Shown: positions 49,888 through 59,849 of the stretch, one piece after another
Numbering within the stretch: position 1 is the first letter of the stretch
Layout: each line of letters starts with the position of its first letter
Origin: a virus
IMG/VR virus record: IMGVR_UViG_3300000553_000005
Location: 1-64,000 of that record
Length of the DNA: 64,000 nucleotides
Direction: 5' to 3' (one strand)
The notes under the pieces: generated by a model
Databases searched by the model: none
Seen by the model: only the letters and a program-made list of their open reading frames with translations
What the model was told of the DNA's origin: nothing
Made by a program: the position numbers and the translations under genes

Positions 49888-50799
49888 ATGGCTAATCTAT
49901 CCCGCACCCAAGCTCAGACCGCTCAGTTAGGTCAGATCCTTAAGACCGCTGCTGGTCGCCAGAAACTAGCTACTGCTCTAGGCCCCAGCCTTCGCCGTAG
50001 ACGCGATTACATGAGTATCGCTCGTAAAGCACTCATGGTCGAAACCCTTCCCGATGGCGCTCTACCCATCTACGACAAGGAATTTGACGAAACCGGACGC
50101 TCCTTCGTGGAAGCCTTCGTAGTTGGTGAACAGGGCGGCGATATCGTGAAGTTGGTTAATCCTCTTCGTGTTACCGTTCCTACCTTTGAAATCACCGCTA
50201 ACCCAATGATTCCTATCACTCAGATCAAGGAACGCAGATTCGATATCGTTTCTCGCGCCCTCAATCTAGCCAAGGCTGAAATTGGAGCCACTGAAGATGC
50301 TTACATCTTCTCCCTCTTTGACAATATTGCCACCGCTGCCACTGGTAAATCCCCCGATGATCCTGTCTATAACGTTACTCTCGCTGGAGCCTCTGGTGCT
50401 GGTGTTGATGTTAACGATCTAGCTGATTGTTTCGGTCAGGTTCAGCGTCACGATCTAAGTGTTGCCTACCTTTTCATGAATCCTCGTAACTATACAGATA
50501 TCCTTAAGTGGACTGATACTACCGTTGATCGTGAAACTCAGCGCCACTTACTCAAGACTGGTATCATGGGTTACCTTTGGGGAGCCACCATTCTCCAATC
50601 CAGAAAGGTTACTTACGGAAATGTCTACATTCTAGCTGACGCCGAGTTCCTTGGTGTTATTCCTGAACGTGTGCCTCTTACCGTTCTCTCTGCTGACCGC
50701 CCCGACCTTCGCCAGATTGGATTCTCAATCTTTGAAATCGCCGGATTCTTGGTCTTCAACCCCTCTGGTGTTCAGGTCTTCAACCCCTCCGTTGCCTAA
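49888..50799 (+). CDS. Major capsid protein (HK97-like)
   Basis: A 303-residue protein placed after protease and scaffold. The order fits an HK97-fold capsid subunit: basic N-terminal arm (SLRRRRDYMSIARKALMVET), beta strands VTVPTFEITANPMIPITQIK, long helix FDIVSRALNLAKAEIGATED, A-domain text (LSVAYLFMNPRNYTDILKWT, KTGIMGYLWGATILQSRKVT) and a beta end GFLVFNPSGVQVFNPSVA. Codon use is strongly biased to C-ending codons, fitting the most abundant virion protein. GATAGAGGAGATAAACAC precedes the ATG. Strong terminator follows. Confidence 0.82.
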   Translation: MANLSRTQAQTAQLGQILKTAAGRQKLATALGPSLRRRRDYMSIARKALMVETLPDGALPIYDKEFDETGRSFVEAFVVGEQGGDIVKLVNPLRVTVPTFEITANPMIPITQIKERRFDIVSRALNLAKAEIGATEDAYIFSLFDNIATAATGKSPDDPVYNVTLAGASGAGVDVNDLADCFGQVQRHDLSVAYLFMNPRNYTDILKWTDTTVDRETQRHLLKTGIMGYLWGATILQSRKVTYGNVYILADAEFLGVIPERVPLTVLSADRPDLRQIGFSIFEIAGFLVFNPSGVQVFNPSVA

Positions 50800-50822
50800 C
50801 TACCAACTTATCATAACTGAAT

Positions 50823-50858
50823 AAAAAATTGGCCCCTTAAAATGGGGCCAATTTTTTA
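50823..50858 (+). terminator. Rho-independent terminator after capsid gene
   Basis: aaaaaattggcccc pairs with ggggccaatttttt around a seven-base loop, and the 3' arm ends in a T tract. The A and T arms make it usable in both directions. Confidence 0.88.
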
Positions 50859-50914
50859 TTTTAGATAACTAGTTTTCTTTCCTGACTTTGAGTAATATAC
50901 TGTATGGGGGTTCT

Positions 50915-51379
50915 ATGCATCAACAAAGAGAGTATGTAGCTAATACTTCTGTAAATTTTTCCGATTTTCGCTTTTTTGTGAAACCAGGGGATTTGTGTCG
51001 CCATCTTGAAGATACAGGAGATTTCATTATTTTTCGTAATGGAGCTTTATTAGCTAAATTGAGAATATCTACTATGGCTTTGAGAAATATGATGACTCCA
51101 GAGACAAAATTTTTTACTGAGATTAAATCCATCTCTGTCTCAGATCTTCCTAAATTAACTGAACCAGAGTCAGGCCCCCACATTGTTGTTATTGAAGAAG
51201 AGGCGGAAAAAGAGGAAGTTATTGTTATTAATGATTCAATTCCCCCTATTAAAGACGAAATAGTTAGCATCACCAATGACACTCCCCTTCTTGATGAACA
51301 GCTTGAAGAAGAAGTGGACGAAGAATCCACAGATGAAGCCGGAACTGTCACTATCGTTAAGAAGAAACGTAAAAAGTAA
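50915..51379 (+). CDS. Hypothetical protein with acidic tail
   Basis: A 154-residue protein. Residues 1-70 look folded (FSDFRFFVKPGDLCRHLEDT, FIIFRNGALLAKLRISTMAL); residues 85-154 are acidic with a basic end (KKKRKK). The start is ATG at 50915 with GGGGG nearby; an in-frame TTG at 50888 lies in the promoter-like stretch gactttgagtaatatact and is rejected. It begins the unit 50.9-59.8 kb. Function unknown; a head-completion or connector role is possible from position. Confidence 0.6.
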   Translation: MHQQREYVANTSVNFSDFRFFVKPGDLCRHLEDTGDFIIFRNGALLAKLRISTMALRNMMTPETKFFTEIKSISVSDLPKLTEPESGPHIVVIEEEAEKEEVIVINDSIPPIKDEIVSITNDTPLLDEQLEEEVDEESTDEAGTVTIVKKKRKK

Positions 51380-51408
51380 CTTTTCCTTACATTAATGAGG
51401 CGAAGTTC

Positions 51409-52095
51409 ATGGCTGATCGTATTTGGGTATCAATTCCACTATCAAAATTATCAAAATTGCATTATAAGATTGCCATTTCTATTAAGGATCTGGTTAGTCA
51501 GAGCAATGAATTTAGCAAAAAATACGTGGGAGGTTGCGTCCCTTCTCTTATTAAATCAAACCCTAAAAAATTGTTCATGCAGTACAAAGTCGTATGCTCC
51601 AAAGCTGATTCTGATCCCCAAGGGCATGAAGTTCGTATTCAATTTGATTTATCAAAAGTGACTACTACATCCAATTTGAACAATTTAGATGTCAGATGTT
51701 CCTGTTCCTGCCCTGCTTATCTCTATTGGGGGGCACAATGGAATAGCCATCAGGTTGATGCATTAGAAGGCCCCCCAAGACCTCTCTTACAAGCCCCTAC
51801 AGAGCAATTAGACAAACGCAATGGGTATATGGTCTGCAAACATATTCATGTCGTAGCGAAGCGTATAGCCCCTTCTGTGATGAATATTCTAAACAGAATG
51901 AAAGAAAAACTTATTCTTGAAAAGATTCATCAAGACCAAAAAGATGAAGCTGAGAGAAAAATGCAGGAAGTTAAGAAAGTGGAGAAAACGATTGCTCCAG
52001 CCAAACCCGAACTTAAAAAGAAACCTTCCGTTGAGCATAAGGATTTGGGTATGTCTAATGCCCCTAGTCGCTCTCGTCCAGGAGTGCTGAAATAA
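51409..52095 (+). CDS. SWIM-type zinc-finger protein
   Basis: A 228-residue protein with a SWIM-like zinc motif: CSCSCPAYLYWG (about 96-107) and, after a loop, MVCKHIHVVAKRI (about 144-156), giving a C-x-C...C-x-H ligand set. SWIM domains bind DNA or proteins. The C-terminal part is charged and disordered (VEKTIAPAKPELKKKPS). A family of such proteins occurs in large-phage structural regions, role unknown. GAGGCGAAGTTC precedes the ATG, and the end overlaps the next start (TAATG). Confidence 0.65.
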   Translation: MADRIWVSIPLSKLSKLHYKIAISIKDLVSQSNEFSKKYVGGCVPSLIKSNPKKLFMQYKVVCSKADSDPQGHEVRIQFDLSKVTTTSNLNNLDVRCSCSCPAYLYWGAQWNSHQVDALEGPPRPLLQAPTEQLDKRNGYMVCKHIHVVAKRIAPSVMNILNRMKEKLILEKIHQDQKDEAERKMQEVKKVEKTIAPAKPELKKKPSVEHKDLGMSNAPSRSRPGVLK

Positions 52096-53369
52096 TGATT
52101 TCCAATCTAATGGTTTTAGACAGCAGCCTAAATAATAGCCGAGATTTGACTTGGAATGATGATCCTGACCCTAAAGTCATTGGATACAATGTCTATCGTG
52201 CTTTTGATGCTCCTGTAAATTGGAAACTTTTGAATCCGTCTTTTCCTACTCCGGGTCATTTCTATAGAGATGAAACAACTTTAACCCCTATGAAATACAC
52301 GCTTCAGGATAAAGATTGGATTAGCCTTGGATCTAATGGACAATGGATTTTCAAACTCCCAGAAGCGCCCATTTGGTCCTCCATTTTAAAGGGTAGAAGT
52401 ATAGTTTCTAATCATCCAGATGATATAACTCTGACTATAAACGGGGAGTATTTAAGGGTTGGAAAAGTTGATGGTCAAGATGGCTTAGTAACCCTAACAA
52501 ATTTTAATACTTTATACACCGATGCTAAAACTTGGACTGAACCTTCAAATCCTTTTGTTAATAGTCCTAATGTACCTTTGTCAGAACTTGGTATTGAAGC
52601 AGTAGTCATTTATAAAAGATTGACAAACTATGTTGATATTTCTATTACTGGAATTAGAACTTATTACAGTGTTGTTCCAGTTTTTGAAGGTGGAAAAATA
52701 GCACATAATCCTGGTATCCCAGAATCACTATCAAATTCTCAAGAAGTTGATTCCCTGGATTTTATGTACGCTGAAATGGTTAGACGTAATGCTTGGATAT
52801 TTGAGCAAGTAGGGGAACCTGCATTGCTTATGATTAGGAAAACTAAAGGTATCCCTTGCGCTTGCACAGTAGCTAACGGAGAACCTAGAACCGGCTGTAA
52901 TGCTTGTTACGAAACTGGTATTATCGGAGGCTATTATGGACCTTTTGATTTGTTATTTATTGATCCAGATACCGCTGCCGTTAGAACTTTAGATGAGGGT
53001 GGCGCAAAAGTGGAACGTTCTGCTAGATCATATTTGGGAAGAAATCCAATAATTTCCTCTGGAGATTTAATTGTGAGAAGGAACGGTGATCGGATGGTCA
53101 TTCATAATGTTGTTTACAAAAGTCCCAGAGGTGTTTTACTTCAGCAAGATTTTGATTCAGAATTACTACAGAGAAAAGATACTCGCTATAGAATTCCATT
53201 AAGTCAAAATACTCCTCAGTTTCCCCCTGTGCTTTATGATCCTCGTTTTGAACCGGCGAATCCTCATGAAGAGCCGGTTACTAATCCTCTCGCTGATCCT
53301 ACTAAAGTTTGGGAGAATCCTATTGTTCCAAAAGGCCGCACTATTACGTTTGGAAACATCCAGTCTTAA
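52095..53369 (+). CDS. Putative virion protein with Fn3-like and four-Cys zinc segments
   Basis: A 424-residue protein. The N-terminal 60 residues (DLTWNDDPDPKVIGYNVYRA) match fibronectin type III start strands. Near residue 253 a CACTVANGEPRTGCNACYET stretch supplies four Cys in a C-x-C...C-x2-C pattern, DnaJ-like and probably zinc-binding. The C-terminus is Pro-rich. The ATG overlaps the previous stop. Fn3-like domains are typical of exposed virion proteins, so a neck, baseplate or head-tail joining role is likely; exact role unknown. Confidence 0.6.
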   Translation: MISNLMVLDSSLNNSRDLTWNDDPDPKVIGYNVYRAFDAPVNWKLLNPSFPTPGHFYRDETTLTPMKYTLQDKDWISLGSNGQWIFKLPEAPIWSSILKGRSIVSNHPDDITLTINGEYLRVGKVDGQDGLVTLTNFNTLYTDAKTWTEPSNPFVNSPNVPLSELGIEAVVIYKRLTNYVDISITGIRTYYSVVPVFEGGKIAHNPGIPESLSNSQEVDSLDFMYAEMVRRNAWIFEQVGEPALLMIRKTKGIPCACTVANGEPRTGCNACYETGIIGGYYGPFDLLFIDPDTAAVRTLDEGGAKVERSARSYLGRNPIISSGDLIVRRNGDRMVIHNVVYKSPRGVLLQQDFDSELLQRKDTRYRIPLSQNTPQFPPVLYDPRFEPANPHEEPVTNPLADPTKVWENPIVPKGRTITFGNIQS

Positions 53370-53377
53370 GGTATATT

Positions 53378-54823
53378 ATGAAGCAAGCTTATGTTAGTGA
53401 AAAATTTGGTATAGTTACATTATCCATTATTCGTGATAATCGACCTTCTATGCAAATTTCTATCGATATGGGTTTTACGCCAGTTTTTGCGATAAATCTG
53501 CCTTTTCCAGAAGATGAAATTCACAATTCAGATATTATATTCAATCAGGGTATTGGAATTCTCCTAGAACAAATTCATTTATTTTTGAATGATAGAGGTT
53601 TTCCAGAAGATGATATTACTGCAATAATAAGCACCATTATAGGATCTATGGATGAATATAGAGAAGAAGAGGGTTCTGAGAAAGCTGTAGCAGAAAGAGC
53701 TTCGGATATAGATGAAGGGGGCCAAGTTCAATTTCATGAAATTTATTTCCCCTTGGCGTCCTCTTTTACGAAACAGGTTCAAGACCATATTATTAGTAAT
53801 AAAACGGCTTCCGAGTATATTAATCGCGCTGTTGAATTTGAGAAAAGGCTTAAAGAAAGAGATCAAAATCAAAGAGCTAAAGAAGATGCAGCGGAAATTA
53901 TCAATCGTTACAAGGGAACTATCAAAAAAACCGTCCCAGGTCCCCTCTATGTCACTCTTTATGATCGTTTTGGGAAACCTTCTGGGGTTGCTAGAGTGAC
54001 TAATCAAGGAGTAACCAAATGGGCCGATGAAAAGAAATCTGCTATGAAGAAAATATCCTATGTTGTACATATGCCTGGGCATAAAAACTCTAAAGGTGAA
54101 GCCGCTCCTTGGGTAATTAAATCTCATGAAACTGGTAAGATTTTGAGTAGTCATAAGAGTCAAGCTGAAGCTAAAAAACATTTACAAGAAATGCATATTT
54201 TTAAGAATTCCCTTTTTAATCACGATACTTTTAATTTCTCTAATGATTACAAAACCAATACCGGAAAAATCCCAAGTAGCAACCCTAGTTTATTCCCCGA
54301 AGATGACGATAATATTCCTTTTCTTGAATCTCCAAAGACGAAAATCAAGGCCGCTGTAGAATATGACATAGATACTGGTCCTGGGACAAAACGTGATATT
54401 TCTTTCAATATTAAAGGAAAGTTAGGCCCTAATTTCAAGATATATGTTAATCCGGTTCCAGATGGGGGTTTAGAAGGTGAAGTATGGGTAGAATTTGAAG
54501 GAGAGGAATTAAATAGAGGGTATCCACCATTTAAACCTTCTGCCAAGTTTAAAGAAACACCACTAAAAACTGCTCAAAATTTTGCTTTTGAACTAAAAAA
54601 TATTATTGATCAAGAATATGATGAATTAATCTATGATGCTAAAGCTAAAAATGATAAAAATCGTATGGGAAGCTTAAAAGCAGAAGCAAATTTAAAATAT
54701 CAGGAGGTTTTAGCTGATATCATGAAAAAATTTGTGCCTCAACCTCCCCCTCGAAAGTGGTCTAAACTATTAAATGTAAAACAATCCCTACTTTCCCCTT
54801 CTTTTATAAAGGATCAGCTATGA
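53378..54823 (+). CDS. Hypothetical virion-region protein
   Basis: A 481-residue protein, not recognised. Parts seen: an N-terminal alpha-beta segment (residues 1-95), a coiled coil (about 150-180), a small domain with PWVIKSHETGKILSSHKSQA followed by KKHLQEMHIFK (about 247-278), and a beta-rich part (about 330-400, ISFNIKGKLGPNFKIYV). The ATG at 53378 has AAGG upstream and is preferred to one at 53309 that would overlap the previous gene. The stop overlaps the next ATG (ATGA). Function unknown. Confidence 0.6.
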   Translation: MKQAYVSEKFGIVTLSIIRDNRPSMQISIDMGFTPVFAINLPFPEDEIHNSDIIFNQGIGILLEQIHLFLNDRGFPEDDITAIISTIIGSMDEYREEEGSEKAVAERASDIDEGGQVQFHEIYFPLASSFTKQVQDHIISNKTASEYINRAVEFEKRLKERDQNQRAKEDAAEIINRYKGTIKKTVPGPLYVTLYDRFGKPSGVARVTNQGVTKWADEKKSAMKKISYVVHMPGHKNSKGEAAPWVIKSHETGKILSSHKSQAEAKKHLQEMHIFKNSLFNHDTFNFSNDYKTNTGKIPSSNPSLFPEDDDNIPFLESPKTKIKAAVEYDIDTGPGTKRDISFNIKGKLGPNFKIYVNPVPDGGLEGEVWVEFEGEELNRGYPPFKPSAKFKETPLKTAQNFAFELKNIIDQEYDELIYDAKAKNDKNRMGSLKAEANLKYQEVLADIMKKFVPQPPPRKWSKLLNVKQSLLSPSFIKDQL

Positions 54824-57800
54824 AATTAAGTGCGCTCACTATATTTGATGCCATGCAGAAGCAAAAATTCATGCTTCTAGCTGCCATGACCCCTCAGAAA
54901 AAAGAATTTTTAATGGGGAGATACCATGCCACTGAAGAACAGCTTGCTGAAGTTGATGCCGCTGATCCTACTCCCAATGGTGCCTATGCCGAATGGATTG
55001 TTCAGAGATGGCTTAGGGATGCGCAATTCCATCTACCTGAAGATGCCTTAGGCCCCAATGGTTTGAAGGCGGCTCTTAGCAAATTTAATAGAGATAGGAA
55101 CAAAGCAGCCTGGAGAGGGTTGGTGACACCTGATTTTCCTACTGGACTTTCCAATAACATTCAAGAATATTCCTACCAGACCCTTCTTTCTTCAGTTTTG
55201 GCCTTTAAAGATCCCAATGAAGTCTCTATTCCGGAAGTTTCCGCTCCTATCATTTACGAAGGTCAGGGAGCAATCCTCTGGAAAGTGCCAAAAGATGATT
55301 GGCAGAGCTTGTGGGAATTAGGCAAGGCAGGAAAAGCTAGTTGGTGTACGGCTCGTCCTGGTGATCCTAGTTTTGCAAAGCATTATATCACTACCGGTCC
55401 AATTTATGTTTGTTTCGTAGATGGGAAGCCTTATTTTCAATATATGCCTGGAGGAAGAACCGCTAACGGTGGTCATGAAAACCCTCAATTCATGGATCGC
55501 TTTAATACTGCCTTCATGAAAACCACTATGATTGACCAAAGAGCTTATGATATTCTTAAGGCGGTACCTAGTGAGCCTGATTTAGTTAAAGTTACTGAGC
55601 AATTCAGTCCCCCTAATATGGATGGAGCTGAAACTTTAAAATATTTGAGTGAGGTTCTTTCTCTTGACAAAGATTACTGGAAACGTAGTCCGGAATTTAG
55701 AGAAAAAGAACTATTATTCGTTAAGAGTAAATATATTCATGCCGACCCTGATGAACTCACTGCCCTTATCCTAAAATACCCAAGAACCGGAGAGTTGATC
55801 AAAGATTTTGCCGATGAGAACCCACATGTAAAGAAGCTTAATGAAAAATTGTCCACCTACCCGACCATGGCCGATTTCAAAAAAGATTTTTTTGATAAGG
55901 GGGCTACCAATATAGTCGGAGTTACTGGAAGGGGTGTATTTGATGATGATCAAAGGGCCATGATGGTTAATCTCCCTCCTTTATTTGATAAAATTTTTGC
56001 TTTATACCGTAAAGAGACAAACTTTGATGCTACGTTTGCTGAAATGAAGTCCCTGGCTGCTGCTAAAGATCCCAAAGCCTTAGAGATCGCCAGAACTTTA
56101 GTGGGGGGTATCCGAGATTCTTTTTATGGGCAAAGTTGGAGATCAGACGCTTCTGGTAAAGGTCTTAATTATGCTGGGGCAGATAAAGCAGCGGGACGTT
56201 TTATTGACATTATCAAATCAGTGGTTCGTCCCATCATCAAAGGCATCTACACTAATTTAGAAACGGAACTATCTACTTACACCCCCACCAATTATATGAC
56301 TCTCAGAGAGAAACTTAACGATATCAAGGGAAGTATTCAACATGCCTTTCCTTCTGACGAAAACGTTAATATCATCATTAGAGAAAAAGAAACAGAAATT
56401 AAGAAAAAGGTCATGGCAAATTTCTATGCCGAGATCCCTTCGGATCTGATTATTTCTGATTTAATGAAAAAGATGAAAGAAATGGAAGTTGTTGCCATAA
56501 ATCTAGCAGGAGATTTGGCCCAAGAAACAGTTGAAACAGGTTGTAATCAGATTCTTGGCCCAAAACTTAAGCAAGCTATTGATAAATTAGTCTCAGAAAA
56601 CGTGGATGATCCTGCCAAGCTCACATCTGAGCTAATGGCTCTTAAAACATCCTTTCGTACTCCTGAAGATCCCTATATTAGAGGAAATTATACCACTAAT
56701 GCTGTCACTACTGCTTTCGCTAAGGAAGCAGAACCAATAATCCAAAAAAGATATATCGATTTAGGCACAAAGGGTTTATCAACTGAGCAACTTCTTTCTC
56801 AGGGCACTCAAATTCAAGATGAAGCTACTGTGTTGGGGGTTAAGGGGATAAATGCCCACTCAGAATTTATCAATTCTTTTGTAATTCCTCAAATTACAAG
56901 AGAATTTAATATGATTCAAGAACAACAAGAAACTCTAAGTAACACAGATTATCTAGCCCTGCTTATCAATGCTCAATATAAGCTTATTCAAATAAGCACC
57001 AATGGCAGAGTTCAAGAAACGGCCAGAACAGAATTTAAACGTCTTGCCGAAGAACCAATTAAGGAACATCTTGCTTCTCTTACTAAATTGAAACATGTTA
57101 AAGACCAAATTGAAGCTTGGGATATGGAAGAAGTTGGTTGGATAAACGCTTTAGCCGAAGAGAGAATGACAGAGATTAGAGAAGGAAGGGCCGCTAGACA
57201 AGTAGATAGACCCGGAGGTGCTGCAACCAGAACTCGTTTCGCTCCTAAGGCTGAATTTGAAAAGTGGGGACAGGAAGTCCGTGCTTGGGAACAAACTAAA
57301 CGTCAACAACCTCAACAGCTTAATCCAGATGGCACTACTGGTCCAGCCCCACTTCCTCCCAAACCAAAAGTTAGTGAGAAGACTGAAGCTTTTATTATGA
57401 CTTCACCCTCTATCGAACAGAGCGAAGTATCAGAATATTATGAATTTATTGATGAAGTTTCTCCCGCATATCAAGCCTGGATTATTGACAGAAATCCTTC
57501 AGCCGCTTTTGTTTATTTGAAAAATAAGGCAAAGACTTGGCCTCAATTGGGAGAAAAACTTATATTTATCAGTGGTATAGGAAACACTACATTAGAGGCT
57601 TATAGAAAATTCATCTATAAAGACACCGTTTGGCCTGAATACGAGGCCAGCGTGCTAGCCCTCTCTCTCGCCAACCGTAATGATGGTGGCAATTTGGAGA
57701 AGATGGTTAATTATAGCATTGAAATGAAAAAAGGGCACTGGCAACCTTTGGATGATAAACTTAAAACCCTTATCACCGGCCCTAATTGGACCAGCATTTT

Positions 57801-58056
57801 CACAAGTCATTATTTTGGAAATTACTGGAAAGACCCCATCTTCAGATATATTGGAGCTACTGGTCGCTTGGCCGATAAGGATGTGGAAAAAATCCTTTGT
57901 GGAAACGCTGATTTCGCTATTGAATATCTTCGTAAGCTTATTCCAGCCGACAAGATTTCAGAACTTCTAGATAAATTTAATGAGAAAAAAGAAGCCGGTA
58001 AGAGAAATATAATTTCAGTATTATTAAGAGAACTGGAGAAATCGCATGAATTGTAA
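54820..58056 (+). CDS. Large protein with WCT / GPIYV motif domain
   Basis: A 1078-residue protein. Residues about 145-235 form a domain with ILWKVPKDDWQSLWELG, KASWCTARPG, HYITTGPIYVCFVDGKPYFQ and NPQFMDRF. Text of this kind recurs in proteins of many large phages, with no function known to me. The gene at 58642 holds a shorter relative (TWCTGED, YINNGPFYV). The remainder (about 300-1078) is long, helical and charged, with a Pro-rich linker near 830-850. Its ATG overlaps the previous stop. Probably virion-associated; an enzymatic role for the WCT domain is possible. Confidence 0.55.
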   Translation: MKLSALTIFDAMQKQKFMLLAAMTPQKKEFLMGRYHATEEQLAEVDAADPTPNGAYAEWIVQRWLRDAQFHLPEDALGPNGLKAALSKFNRDRNKAAWRGLVTPDFPTGLSNNIQEYSYQTLLSSVLAFKDPNEVSIPEVSAPIIYEGQGAILWKVPKDDWQSLWELGKAGKASWCTARPGDPSFAKHYITTGPIYVCFVDGKPYFQYMPGGRTANGGHENPQFMDRFNTAFMKTTMIDQRAYDILKAVPSEPDLVKVTEQFSPPNMDGAETLKYLSEVLSLDKDYWKRSPEFREKELLFVKSKYIHADPDELTALILKYPRTGELIKDFADENPHVKKLNEKLSTYPTMADFKKDFFDKGATNIVGVTGRGVFDDDQRAMMVNLPPLFDKIFALYRKETNFDATFAEMKSLAAAKDPKALEIARTLVGGIRDSFYGQSWRSDASGKGLNYAGADKAAGRFIDIIKSVVRPIIKGIYTNLETELSTYTPTNYMTLREKLNDIKGSIQHAFPSDENVNIIIREKETEIKKKVMANFYAEIPSDLIISDLMKKMKEMEVVAINLAGDLAQETVETGCNQILGPKLKQAIDKLVSENVDDPAKLTSELMALKTSFRTPEDPYIRGNYTTNAVTTAFAKEAEPIIQKRYIDLGTKGLSTEQLLSQGTQIQDEATVLGVKGINAHSEFINSFVIPQITREFNMIQEQQETLSNTDYLALLINAQYKLIQISTNGRVQETARTEFKRLAEEPIKEHLASLTKLKHVKDQIEAWDMEEVGWINALAEERMTEIREGRAARQVDRPGGAATRTRFAPKAEFEKWGQEVRAWEQTKRQQPQQLNPDGTTGPAPLPPKPKVSEKTEAFIMTSPSIEQSEVSEYYEFIDEVSPAYQAWIIDRNPSAAFVYLKNKAKTWPQLGEKLIFISGIGNTTLEAYRKFIYKDTVWPEYEASVLALSLANRNDGGNLEKMVNYSIEMKKGHWQPLDDKLKTLITGPNWTSIFTSHYFGNYWKDPIFRYIGATGRLADKDVEKILCGNADFAIEYLRKLIPADKISELLDKFNEKKEAGKRNIISVLLRELEKSHEL

Positions 58057-58630
58057 AGATTACTATACCCAAGGCTTGACTGGTCGAATTAGAATTTTCG
58101 AGGAAGAAAATCCTTCCAATATTCTTTTAGATGAAAAAAATCTTATTCTAAACGGAACATCTTGGCTATTCTCTCAACTTATGATGAATGCAAGCTCTGT
58201 CACCAATTCTGTATGGGGTCTAGCCATGGGTGCTGGGGATCCTAATTGGGATGAAAGTGGTCTAGTTCTCCCTATTGCCACTGATTACTCCCTTTTAGCC
58301 CAATTTCCTGTCCCCGGTCCAGGAAGAATTGCCTTCTCCGCTAAAAATTTTATAGATGCTAACGGAGTAGCAACCGCTTGGTCCACTACTATTGATTTTC
58401 AAACTAATGTATCTACGACTATTTTCCCAGCCCTTCAAGGAACCGCCATTCGTGAATTAGGTTTGATTGGTGGGGTTGCCCCAACTTCGGGGGATTTTTC
58501 CTCTGCACCGTTTTTTAATCCAGCCAGCCCTTCTCCAGCTTCTGTAGTCTTAATTAATTCCAAAAGATTTCAATCTCTGGTTCTTCCTGATGGGGTTAGT
58601 TTCACAATTTCTTGGCAATTAGCCTTCTAA
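58046..58630 (+). CDS. Putative tail or virion structural protein
   Basis: A 194-residue protein with the text ILNGTSWLFSQLMMNASSVT then VWGLAMGAGDPNWDESG, a beta-rich arrangement seen in fibre and baseplate-edge proteins (a short opening helix, then an AxGxG strand). The C-terminus LVLPDGVSFTISWQLAF is a typical final strand of such folds. The start overlaps the previous gene by 11 bases. Place between two WCT-motif genes gives no further clue. Exact role unknown. Confidence 0.5.
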   Translation: MNCKDYYTQGLTGRIRIFEEENPSNILLDEKNLILNGTSWLFSQLMMNASSVTNSVWGLAMGAGDPNWDESGLVLPIATDYSLLAQFPVPGPGRIAFSAKNFIDANGVATAWSTTIDFQTNVSTTIFPALQGTAIRELGLIGGVAPTSGDFSSAPFFNPASPSPASVVLINSKRFQSLVLPDGVSFTISWQLAF

Positions 58631-58641
58631 CGGAGCCTTAT

Positions 58642-59796
58642 ATGTTTAAATTTACTGCTGATTATCTTATCAAAAAAGCTTGGTCCAAAGCTATAAAGAC
58701 TGAAATTCAACGTCTTTATCAAGATAAACCAGCTTATCCCAATTTTCCTGAGGACGAAGCTAAACTAGACTCTGTTATGACCACTCTAGAGAGTTGGCTT
58801 CCTGCTGGTCTAGGAACTAAGGTTAAGCCTTACTTAATTTACCTTTGTAAAAAGCTGTTTCAAGCTCAACCAGAATTTCAAATTTCAGAAAATGGTCAAG
58901 ATGAAGACGGTATTCAGGAACTTCTTGCAAAACACCGTGAAAAATTTCCTACTGGTCCTGATTCTGATTGCGGTCAGTTTAGAAAAACTATCGCTGAGTT
59001 AAAGAGTGAGATTGATGAAGAGGCCGAAGTTGAAAGACCTGGATTTACTCCAGAAGACATGGCAATAGTTAATGCTGGTGCTACAGTCATCGCTCATGTG
59101 GGTGATTGGGAACTTTATAAATGTGATGAGCAAACAAAAGGCGCCGCCGCCATTAAAGCTATGGGAAGACTTTGTAATAATAGCAAGACAGGAGTTACAT
59201 GGTGTACTGGTGAAGATAGAGGACCAGCGACCACCTATATTAATAACGGACCCTTTTATGTAGCTCTTAAAGGAGGAAGGACTCGCTATGCTTTAGCCCA
59301 TCAGAAAGGTCCAAATCAAATTGATATTATTCCTCCTGAGAATGTGGTAGTCTGGACAACTGGAGATGAACAAGCCGCAGGAAGATTTACCAATCTTGAA
59401 GCTGTATCTGTTGAAAGAGGTGTAGATTTTGATTTTTCCACAATTAGCTCAATTCCTGCTGAACTAGTTCCCCTCTTAACCCAAGCTGAGACAGTCGATC
59501 CCCATTTGGCTGAGATGGTCCCGATTCCTCCTCCTTTTGATAAGGATCAGCTAAAGGCGTTGGTCCGTGTCACTCCCCAAGAAAAATTAGTTGAAGATTG
59601 GAATAGGAATAGCAGTAATGATAAAGGGAGAGTTCAGACCATTATGGCAGTCTCCATTGATCTTCGCCAAGAGCTAAAAGATGTGTATGATAAGTTTAAC
59701 ACTGAAACTCTGAATAGCTATATCATTTCCCTGGCTGCTGCGGGTTACACCTCTCTTCCAAAATCCCTTGAAGATTTTATTGTAGATAATTTTTAA
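58642..59796 (+). CDS. Second WCT / GPFYV motif protein
   Basis: A 384-residue protein. Around residues 150-235 it has VGDWELYKCDEQTKGAAAIK, GVTWCTGEDRGPATTYINNG and PFYVALKGGRTRYALAHQK, the same order as in the 1078-residue protein upstream, so the two share a domain. N-terminal part helical (about 1-110), C-terminal part helical (about 290-384). The ATG at 58642 with CGGAGCC upstream is preferred to one at 58612, which lies inside the previous gene. Last gene of the forward unit; function unknown. Confidence 0.55.
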   Translation: MFKFTADYLIKKAWSKAIKTEIQRLYQDKPAYPNFPEDEAKLDSVMTTLESWLPAGLGTKVKPYLIYLCKKLFQAQPEFQISENGQDEDGIQELLAKHREKFPTGPDSDCGQFRKTIAELKSEIDEEAEVERPGFTPEDMAIVNAGATVIAHVGDWELYKCDEQTKGAAAIKAMGRLCNNSKTGVTWCTGEDRGPATTYINNGPFYVALKGGRTRYALAHQKGPNQIDIIPPENVVVWTTGDEQAAGRFTNLEAVSVERGVDFDFSTISSIPAELVPLLTQAETVDPHLAEMVPIPPPFDKDQLKALVRVTPQEKLVEDWNRNSSNDKGRVQTIMAVSIDLRQELKDVYDKFNTETLNSYIISLAAAGYTSLPKSLEDFIVDNF

Positions 59797-59849
59797 GTAT
59801 TGAAATTGGTTTACTTACTTTGGAACCATAAGAATTTCTTATACTAACC

